From Raineyella sp964528755 (lineage in GTDB: Bacteria; Actinomycetota; Actinomycetes; Propionibacteriales; Propionibacteriaceae): DNA of 37,955 nt. Location of the stretch: the NCBI GenBank assembly GCA_964528755.1, contig CAZGWN010000030.1, positions 1 through 37,955 on the forward strand. Reading direction: 5' to 3'. The position numbers and the translations under genes were made by a program. The notes under the pieces were generated by a model that was not told where the DNA came from, searched no databases, and worked only from the letters and a program-made list of their open reading frames with translations. This document shows, piece by piece, positions 32,213 through 37,955 of the stretch; positions within the stretch are counted from its first letter, which is position 1; every line of letters begins with the position of its first letter.

Positions 32213-33052
32213 TCACGGGAGGGCCCGGGCTCCGATGACCGACAACATCTGTAGTTTCTCGTGACTCTCGGTGCCGGGAACGGCCGTGTAGACCATCAGT
32301 TGGTGGGCCTGGCCCGGGTCGACCAGACGCTGGCAGGTGAGTTCCAGCTCGCCGACCTCGGGATGGACGAAGTGCTTGACCTCGCGGGGGCGCACGCCGA
32401 CCTCCTGCTTGTCCCACACCTGTCGGAACTCCTCGCTGCTGTCGAGGAGCAATCGGACCAGCCGGGCGGCGCGGGACCGGGGGCCGCGCAGGGTGACCAC
32501 TTCGCGCAGGCCCGACGCGAACATCCGGCTCAGGAACGGACGCTCACCGGGCGCGTACAGCGCCCGGGAGGCGGGATCGGTGAACCACCGGTAGCCGGCG
32601 CTGCGGGCCGCGCCGGTGAAGTGCGTGGTGTCGCCGGTGAGGGCGACGCCCATGGGGGACTGGCGCAGGGTTTCGCCGAGTTCGGTGACGATCTCGGCCG
32701 GGGTGTCGTCCAGTCGGTCGAGCACCCGCAGCAGGCCGGGACTGATGTGGTCGCCGGCGGCGCCGCGCGGCGGCGGGTTGTGCCCGGCGAGCCGGAACAG
32801 GTGGTCGCGTTCGTCGAGTGACAGGTGCAGCCCCTGGGCGATCGAGGCGAGCATGGCGGTGGACGGGTGCGGGCCGCGTTCGCGTTCCAGCCGGGAGTAG
32901 TAGTCGGTGGACATGTGGCACAGCGCCGCGACCTCCTCGCGGCGCAGCCCGCTGGTCCGGCGACGTTGCCCGGGTGGCAGGCCGACGTCCTCCGGCTGGA
33001 GTGCCTGGCGTCTGTTGCGCAAGAACCCGGCCAGTGCTGGGCGATCGATCAT
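32213..33052 (-). CDS. XRE/MmyB-type HTH transcriptional regulator
   Basis: A 279-aa regulator. An N-terminal XRE HTH includes RRTSGLRREEVAALCHMSTDYYSRLERERGPHPS (about residues 31-64). It is followed by a MmyB-like ligand-binding domain with RWFTDPASRALY and a C-terminal VHPEVGELELTCQRLV motif typical of this actinobacterial family. Such regulators commonly control a divergent SDR or oxidoreductase gene, as here (the SDR starts 204 bp away on the other strand). GAGGAGGAC precedes the ATG. The 117-bp gap to the ModD-like gene shows no clear feature. Confidence 0.92.
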   Translation of the reverse strand: MIDRPALAGFLRNRRQALQPEDVGLPPGQRRRTSGLRREEVAALCHMSTDYYSRLERERGPHPSTAMLASIAQGLHLSLDERDHLFRLAGHNPPPRGAAGDHISPGLLRVLDRLDDTPAEIVTELGETLRQSPMGVALTGDTTHFTGAARSAGYRWFTDPASRALYAPGERPFLSRMFASGLREVVTLRGPRSRAARLVRLLLDSSEEFRQVWDKQEVGVRPREVKHFVHPEVGELELTCQRLVDPGQAHQLMVYTAVPGTESHEKLQMLSVIGARALP

Positions 33053-33256
33053 GACCGTCCTCCTCGATGGTGTGGTGCGTTCCTGTCTACCTCGTCAGGG
33101 GCGGGGCAACCACGGCCTGCCGGTCCCCCCATCCGGGGTACGCGGTCCGGAGGCGTGGGGGGCCTCGGCGATCCGCGGATCAGCAGGCCCTGGTTGGGCC
33201 GGCATGACCCGCGGAGGATCGAGGGCAGACCCACTCGACCTTGAGGAGCAGGACCG

Positions 33257-34204
33257 ATGTCACGAGAACCGACCACCTTCACCACCCCCGACCTCGCCGG
33301 ACGACGCGCCGTGATCACCGGGGCGAGCGACGGCATGGGCCTGCGGATGGCCGTCCGATTGGCCGCGGCCGGGGCCGAGGTCGTCCTGCCCGTACGCAAC
33401 CCCCGCAAGGGGGAAGCGGCCCTGGAGACGATCCGGCGGGAGGTCCCCGACGCGACCATCTCGCTGCGCAGCCTCGATCTGGCCTCGCTGGCGTCCGTTG
33501 CGGCGCTGGGCGACACCCTGGTGGCCGAGGACGAGCCGATCCACGTGCTGATCAACAATGCCGGCGTCATGCAACCGCCGAACCGGCAGACGACGGCCGA
33601 CGGTTTTGAGCTGCAACTGGGCACCAACTACCTGGGCCACTTCGCTCTCGTCGCCCACCTGCTGCCGCTGCTGGTGGCCGGACAGGCCCGGGTCACGTCA
33701 CAGATCAGCATCGCCGCGCGCAGCGGAGTCATCAACTGGGACGATCTGAACTGGCAGCGCACCTACCGGGCGATGCCGGCGTACGCCCAGTCCAAGACTG
33801 CCCTGGGATTGTTCGGGCTGGAGTTGCAGCGTCGCAGCGAGGCGGACGGGTGGGGCATCACCAGCAATCTTTCCCACCCGGGCGTCGCCCCGACCAGCCT
33901 GTTGGCCGCTCGGCCCGAGATCGGGCGCACCAAGGAGGGCGCGGACGTCCGCGTGATCCGGTGGCTGTCGGCCCGCGGCATCCTGCTCGGCACCGTCGAG
34001 ACGGCCGGGCTGCCAGCGTTGTTGGCCGCGACGGAACCGGCGGCCCGGCCCGCTGCCCTGTACGGGCCGGCCGGTCCCGGTCACCTGGGCGGAACGCCCG
34101 CCGAGCAGCCGCTCTTCGCGCCGTTGCGCAGCGCCGAGGACGCGGCCCGCTTGTGGCAGGTCTCCGAGCATCTCACCCGGACCGCCATCCCGGCGGCTCG
34201 GTGA
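33257..34204 (+). CDS. SDR family oxidoreductase (retinol-dehydrogenase-like)
   Basis: A 315-aa SDR of the longer, retinol-dehydrogenase/WWOX-like type. Cofactor motif TGASDGMG is near residues 22-29, with a basic residue in PVRNPRKGE favouring NADPH. NNAGV is conserved, the catalytic Ser lies in SIAARSG, and the YxxxK pair in YAQSK. The PGVAPTSL motif follows. TTGAGGAGCAGGACC precedes the ATG. The gene is divergent from the MmyB-type regulator and probably regulated by it. The substrate is unknown. Confidence 0.9.
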   Translation: MSREPTTFTTPDLAGRRAVITGASDGMGLRMAVRLAAAGAEVVLPVRNPRKGEAALETIRREVPDATISLRSLDLASLASVAALGDTLVAEDEPIHVLINNAGVMQPPNRQTTADGFELQLGTNYLGHFALVAHLLPLLVAGQARVTSQISIAARSGVINWDDLNWQRTYRAMPAYAQSKTALGLFGLELQRRSEADGWGITSNLSHPGVAPTSLLAARPEIGRTKEGADVRVIRWLSARGILLGTVETAGLPALLAATEPAARPAALYGPAGPGHLGGTPAEQPLFAPLRSAEDAARLWQVSEHLTRTAIPAAR

Positions 34205-34211
34205 TCGGCGC

Positions 34212-34613
34212 CTACCGTACGACGGCGGCGACCACGCTGATCTCGACGAGTGCGCCGGGCAACCCCAGTCCTGCCACCTGCGCGGCGGTGACGAGAGCAG
34301 GGTCGTCGGAGGCGAGGCTCGGCCCGATCGCTTGATAGGCCGCGTTGAAGTCGGTGCCCGCCACGAGCAGGACGTTCCAGTGCACGACGTCGGCCAGGGA
34401 CGCCCCGGCCGCGGCCAGGGCGGTGACGACATTCTGCAGGGCCTGGACCGACTGTGCGGCGACGTCGCCCTCGCCCACGAGGGTGCCGTCGGCGGTGACT
34501 GCGTCCTGGCCGCCGACCCAGATGGTGGTCGCGCCCGGCGGCACGACGGCGACGTGGGAGAAGGCCGGGCTGTGGACAAGACCGTCGGGACGGAGCCGCT
34601 CAATGGAGGTCAT
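34212..34613 (-). CDS. RidA family protein (YjgF/YER057c/UK114)
   Basis: A 133-aa RidA-fold protein; family members hydrolyse reactive enamine/imine intermediates or act in catabolic pathways. Recognisable parts are TIWVGGQDAVTADGTLVGEGDVAAQ (normally VSGQ), QALQNVVTALAAAGASLADVVHWNVLL, and the C-terminal PGALVEISVVAAVVR. The Arg of the RidA active site is not evident (VEISVVAAV replaces VEIEAIA), so it may be a non-canonical subgroup. It converges tail-to-tail on the SDR gene with a 7-bp gap. No strong ribosome binding site is seen before the ATG. Confidence 0.88.
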   Translation of the reverse strand: MTSIERLRPDGLVHSPAFSHVAVVPPGATTIWVGGQDAVTADGTLVGEGDVAAQSVQALQNVVTALAAAGASLADVVHWNVLLVAGTDFNAAYQAIGPSLASDDPALVTAAQVAGLGLPGALVEISVVAAVVR

Positions 34614-34717
34614 GTGTCCATCGTCACACAAGATCACCTGTATCGGGGAGGAATTCGGTCGGGTTCGGCGCCCGTGGTCGGTCACGTCACCAACCCTCAG
34701 CGGTAGGTAGGAGACTC

Positions 34718-35086
34718 GTGGCCATGGACGAGACGGAGCGGAAGGACGGCGTGCCCCCTGCGGTCGCCGAAACACCGAAGGTCACTCTCTGTGCGCTGCA
34801 GACACCCCGCCTGTCCCTGACCATCGAGGCCTACCTAGATGACGACGGCCTGGTGCTGGCGGAACAGGACCTGGGCCGGGCAGTCGAGGAGACCTGGCCC
34901 AGCTCCGAGTACGAGTGCTGGCTGCGCGTCCCGACCGTGGGTGCCGAGCAACTCGCTCGGCACTGGGGCACCGACGACCTGCTGACGTACCTGTCGCTGA
35001 ACGTCACCGGTTCCACGGCGCTGACGACCGTACGGGAAACGTGCCGGGAGCTCGGTATCGACGCCGAGTTCTCGAACCGGTGCTGA
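34718..35086 (+). CDS. Hypothetical small protein
   Basis: I do not recognise this 122-aa acidic protein. The core SLTIEAYLDDDGLVLAEQDLGRAVEETW then YECWLRVPTVGAEQLARHW suggests an alpha/beta fold; there is no signal peptide or membrane segment. TAGGAG lies 5 nt before a GTG at 34718, with an in-frame ATG at 34724 as alternative. Codon bias supports coding. It is followed by 191 bp without a gene I can support (35087-35277). Confidence 0.6.
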   Translation: MAMDETERKDGVPPAVAETPKVTLCALQTPRLSLTIEAYLDDDGLVLAEQDLGRAVEETWPSSEYECWLRVPTVGAEQLARHWGTDDLLTYLSLNVTGSTALTTVRETCRELGIDAEFSNRC

Positions 35087-35277
35087 GTGCCGCCGAGCAT
35101 GGCATGTCCGTCGACGATGTGGACGCGGGGTCACGCCTGTTCCTTCGTCGAGGTGCTCGCTCGGAGGCCAGCGAACGGTCACCAGTGACGCGCAGTTCCT
35201 GCGCCGACTGCTCGACATCCATGCCTGCCCGAGTTGCGCCTCGGGCGGAACCATCGCTGCTGCCTGATCCCGCCCGG

Positions 35278-36114
35278 CTACCGCGCTCTCCGGTAGCGCC
35301 ACATCGTGAGTGAGCCGAACACGGCGACCAGGAGCGCCGCCCAGGTGAGGGTGTAGGCGAGTTGCGGGCCGACGCCGGTGCCGGCCACGAGGGCACGGAC
35401 GCTCGTCACCAACGGGCTGACCGGGTTGACGTCCACGAAAGCGCGTAGCCAGCCCGGCATGGTGGCGGGATCGACGAAGATGTTGCTCGCGAAGGTGAGC
35501 GGCATCATGACCATCATGCTGGCGCTCATCACAGCGCTCGAGCTGCGCAGGACGAGGCCGAGGAACGTCCAGACCCACCCCAGACCGAAGGCGAAGACCA
35601 GGAGGAGGAGCACCGCGAGGGACACGCCGACGAGGCCTCCTTGGGGTCGCCATCCGAGTGCCAGACCGAGGAGTCCCGTGGCGGTCGCCGCGGTGGCGAA
35701 CCGGACGGCGTCGCCAAGGAGCATGCCGACGATGGGGGAGGGACGCCAGACCGGAAGCGAGCGGAACCGGTCGAACACGCCGCGTTCGACGTCGGTTCGA
35801 AGGGTCATACCGGTGTACATCGTGATCAGCAGCACAGACTGCACGATCATTCCGGGGACGAGGAACTGCACGTAGTCGACGGTGCTTCCGGCCAGGGCAC
35901 CGCCGAACAGGAAGGTGAACAGGAGCGTGAACATCACCGGGAAGAGGGTGACGTCGAGGAGTTGTTCGGGGATGTGCTTGATCTTCAGCAGGGCCCGCCA
36001 CCCGAACGTGAGTGAGGTGCTCAGCGGTCCCGGCGCCGGCGGGCGGACGCTGCTGGCCAGAGCCGCCTGGATGGCGCTGTCACGGATCGGAGCGGACGCG
36101 GCGGAGGTGCTCAT
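35278..36114 (-). CDS. ABC-2 type permease, DrrB-like
   Basis: A 278-aa membrane protein with about six helices and a cytoplasmic N-terminal tail of about 40 residues. The pattern LLDVTLFPVMFTLLFTFLFGGALAGS followed by YVQFLVPGMIVQSVLL, and the ABC-2 motif FRSLPVWRPSPIVGMLLGDAVRF, is that of daunorubicin-resistance permease DrrB. ASNIFVDPATMPGWLRAFVDVNPVSPL near the C-terminus is also typical. It pairs with the overlapping DrrA-like ATPase to form a drug or lipid exporter. Codon use has slightly more A/T than the neighbouring genes. Confidence 0.92.
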   Translation of the reverse strand: MSTSAASAPIRDSAIQAALASSVRPPAPGPLSTSLTFGWRALLKIKHIPEQLLDVTLFPVMFTLLFTFLFGGALAGSTVDYVQFLVPGMIVQSVLLITMYTGMTLRTDVERGVFDRFRSLPVWRPSPIVGMLLGDAVRFATAATATGLLGLALGWRPQGGLVGVSLAVLLLLVFAFGLGWVWTFLGLVLRSSSAVMSASMMVMMPLTFASNIFVDPATMPGWLRAFVDVNPVSPLVTSVRALVAGTGVGPQLAYTLTWAALLVAVFGSLTMWRYRRAR

Positions 36115-37073
36115 GCGACGACCTCCGCATCAGCCTCGGTCCTGTGGCCGGTGATCGCCAGGAACACTTCATCGAGGCTGGGTTGTCCGAGCGCGGCTTG
36201 GGCGACGACAATGCCCGCTTCATGGAGCGCGGTCAGGGCGTACCCGGCACGGGATGGATCGTCGAGAGTCGCGGTGACCGTCCCCCGGTCGTCTCCGCTG
36301 CGGACATCGGTGTTGAGCACTTGGCTGAGCGCGTTGACGGCCGTCGCGCCGTCGATCGGGTCGTGGAGGCGGACGGTCAAGGTTGCAGAACCGACGGATG
36401 TCTTCAGTGCGGTGCTCGTTCCTTCCGCGACGACTCTGCCGTGATCGATGACGCTGATTCGGTCGGCGAGTTGATCGGCTTCCTCCAGGTACTGGGTCGT
36501 GAGCAGCACGGTTGTTCCGCTCGCCACCATCGCCCGGACGATGTCCCACACCTCGGCGCGGCTGCGGGGGTCGAGACCGGTGGTCGGTTCGTCGAGGAAG
36601 AGGAGCTCGGGGGTGACGGTGATGGAGGCGGCGATGTCGAGGCGTCGGCGCATGCCGCCGGAGTACTTCTTCACCTGACGATCCGCGGCATCACCCAGGC
36701 CGAACGCCTCCAGCAGCTCTGAAGCGCGTTGCTTGGCTCGCGTCCCCGGGTGGCCGAACAGTCGCCCGATCAAGCGGAGATTCTCGCTGCCGGTGAGGTC
36801 GTCATCGACCGAGGCGAACTGGCCGGTGAGGCTCACCCGTCGGCGCACTTCCGTTGCATCGGTGAGGATGTCCCGGCCGAGGACTCGCGCGACCCCGGAG
36901 TCGGGTCGCAGCAGCGTGGACAGTATCCGGATCGTTGTCGTCTTCCCGGCGCCGTTCGGCCCGAGCACGGCATGGACGCCGCCGCGTGCGATGGACAGGT
37001 CGATGCCATCGACGGCGATGGTGTTGCCGAAGGACTTGGTCAGCCCCGTGGTCTCGATTGCCAGCTCTGGCAT
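36111..37073 (-). CDS. ABC transporter ATP-binding protein, DrrA-like
   Basis: A 320-aa ATPase of the daunorubicin-resistance (DrrA) family. Walker A is GPNGAGKTT, the signature SGGMRRRLDIA, Walker B LLFLDEPTTGLDP, and the C-terminal DUF4162-type domain runs from about residue 225 (LTVRLHDPIDGATAVNALSQVL). Its stop overlaps the permease start by 4 nt. GAAAGGGACGCAC precedes the ATG. DrrAB pairs often export a toxic metabolite, but no biosynthetic cluster is visible here; the substrate is unknown. An ECF sigma factor gene lies upstream in the same direction. Confidence 0.94.
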   Translation of the reverse strand: MPELAIETTGLTKSFGNTIAVDGIDLSIARGGVHAVLGPNGAGKTTTIRILSTLLRPDSGVARVLGRDILTDATEVRRRVSLTGQFASVDDDLTGSENLRLIGRLFGHPGTRAKQRASELLEAFGLGDAADRQVKKYSGGMRRRLDIAASITVTPELLFLDEPTTGLDPRSRAEVWDIVRAMVASGTTVLLTTQYLEEADQLADRISVIDHGRVVAEGTSTALKTSVGSATLTVRLHDPIDGATAVNALSQVLNTDVRSGDDRGTVTATLDDPSRAGYALTALHEAGIVVAQAALGQPSLDEVFLAITGHRTEADAEVVA

Positions 37074-37224
37074 GTGCGTCCCTTTCGTGTCGGTTCACGA
37101 GGTATGACTTGCGATCGGTGCAAAAATCGTCGCCATGGACCGGGTGCCTCGTCGGGCGTGCAATCGGGCGCTGCGTGACCGGGACCGTGTCCCGACCCCG
37201 AAGCCTGCGCATGTCGGCTGCTGA

Positions 37225-37380
37225 GCGCTGGTTCGCAGCGGCATCGGACTGGGCTGCGACTTCGCGGAGGACATGGTTGACGGCCTTCGGGAGGTGGCAC
37301 GAGTGGTTCGTCCCGGTGGCCGGATCGGTAACGCCAACTGGGCGGACGGCCCCCACAACGACATCGGGTCCGTGAGGCTG
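37225..37380 (+). pseudogene. Remnant of a SAM-dependent methyltransferase gene
   Basis: Within the 312-bp gap between the DrrA-like gene and the sigma factor, the plus strand encodes a short stretch, FAEDMVDGLREVARVVRPGG then RIGNANWADGP, in one frame after a stop at 37222-37224. This matches the post-motif III helix-strand of class I methyltransferases (usually RVxRPGGRIGLANWTP). No N-terminal SAM-binding glycine motif and no continuation are found: the frame runs into the antisense of the sigma factor gene. It looks like a deletion remnant. Confidence 0.5.
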
Positions 37381-37385
37381 TTTCT

Positions 37386-37955
37386 CTACGGAAAAGTCAA
37401 CGGCAGGCCGAAGATATCGAAGCACTCCGGTCCGAGGAATGACGTGATGGTGGCGATGTGGTCGTCGCGTAGCCCGAGCACGGTGATCGACCAGGCGTCG
37501 TGCGGGCCGTCGGGTTCGTGGCCGACGTAGAAGGCTACGGCGGGCCCCCCGTTCGCCCGAAGGATTCGGTACTTCCAGCTTGGGCAACGCCTCATCGGTA
37601 CCTCGTACGCGAAGTCCGCGACTGCGTCGAGGCCGAGATACCAGTGCGGCAGCGGCGGCATCGCCCATGTGACGTCCGCCGTGAGCAGCGACACAAAGGC
37701 GTCGATATCGCCCTCTTCGAGCGCCGTGGCGAACCGCGCGGCGAGCACGCGCGCCGCCCCGTCGTCCACCAGGTAAGCCGTCGACGTTGAGCCCGGTGTC
37801 GGCTCGATCGCAGCGATCGTACGCCGTGCGCGGGCCAGGGCCGAGTTCACCGACGTCGTGCTCGTGGCCATGATCTCGGCGATCTCGGCGGCTGAGAAGT
37901 CGAGCACATCGAACAGCAACAGTGCGGCGCGTTGATTGCCCGGGAGATGCTGAAG
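37386..37955 (-). CDS. ECF sigma factor with SnoaL-like C-terminal domain (5' part outside window)
   Basis: The last 189 codons of an RNA polymerase sigma-70-family protein, cut by the window edge. Residues at the edge (LPGNQRAALLLFDVLDFSAAEIAEIMATSTTSVNSALARARRTI) are sigma region 4. A SnoaL-like (NTF2-fold) domain follows: DDGAARVLAARFATALEEGDIDAFVSLLTADVTWAMPP through to GLRDDHIATITSFLGPE. This is the architecture of the SigJ/SigG-type ECF groups with a C-terminal extension, which replaces or modulates an anti-sigma factor. It precedes the DrrAB-like exporter in the same orientation, with a 312-bp gap. The extension may sense a small ligand. Confidence 0.9.
   Translation of the reverse strand, partial: LQHLPGNQRAALLLFDVLDFSAAEIAEIMATSTTSVNSALARARRTIAAIEPTPGSTSTAYLVDDGAARVLAARFATALEEGDIDAFVSLLTADVTWAMPPLPHWYLGLDAVADFAYEVPMRRCPSWKYRILRANGGPAVAFYVGHEPDGPHDAWSITVLGLRDDHIATITSFLGPECFDIFGLPLTFP

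Noticed and set aside
35087..35277. Possible small genes between the hypothetical protein and the DrrB-like gene
   Set aside because: Short frames such as one ending FLRRLLDIHACPSCASGG look partly coding but lack a start and any recognised family; perhaps a remnant, not supportable.

Overview
The window is about 38 kb of very GC-rich DNA with dense coding on both strands. The organism is almost certainly an actinomycete. Evidence: strong G/C third-position bias, a MurT-GatD pair for peptidoglycan amidation, an IdeR/DtxR-type iron box, a RamB-like regulator beside the glyoxylate-shunt genes, an LAxTG-type cell-wall sorting signal, and many start codons lying 6-7 nt after a TAnnnT -10 hexamer (leaderless mRNA). 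A family such as Propionibacteriaceae is possible, but that is inference. No rRNA, CRISPR array, IS element or integrase was seen.

Layout. 1-62: 3' part of tRNA-Lys(CTT). 0.2-5.3 kb: TspO, a RamB/ScfR-type regulator, and divergent from it aceA and aceB (isocitrate lyase, malate synthase). 5.4-8.7 kb (minus): a probable iron-controlled HugZ/DUF2470-like protein behind an iron box, then an overlapping MFS exporter/IclR regulator pair. 8.9-11.4 kb: a cNMP-binding/CBS/DUF294 nucleotidyltransferase translationally coupled to a DEDDh exonuclease. 11.4-14.3 kb: a TetR regulator with a palindromic operator, a lactonase-like metallo-beta-lactamase-fold hydrolase, and a badly damaged alpha/beta hydrolase pseudogene. 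14.3-18 kb (minus): AraC regulator, a small unknown protein, GatD and MurT. 18-22 kb: an S9 prolyl-oligopeptidase and a DUF885 metalloprotein. 22-24.5 kb: alpha/beta hydrolase, glycerophosphodiesterase, CDF metal transporter. 24.7-26.7 kb: a secreted, wall-anchored 5'-nucleotidase interrupted by one in-frame TAG. 26.9-27.5 kb: a MazEF-like toxin-antitoxin pair.

27.5-32.1 kb (minus) is the most unusual part. A ModD/NadC-like phosphoribosyltransferase is followed by a solute-binding-protein-like protein with no signal peptide, a cysteine-rich HypB/CobW-like GTPase, an ABC-type ATPase with an extra N-terminal helical domain, and an SDR oxidoreductase. There is no membrane permease. I infer a cytoplasmic cofactor- or metal-handling system rather than a transporter.

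32.2-38 kb: an MmyB-type HTH regulator divergent from an SDR, a RidA protein, a small unknown protein, a DrrAB-type ABC exporter, a methyltransferase gene remnant, and the C-terminal part of an ECF sigma factor with a SnoaL-like tail that runs off the window.

Three genes show decay (hydrolase, nucleotidase, methyltransferase remnant). The first two defects involve a single base or a homopolymer, so sequencing error should be excluded first.
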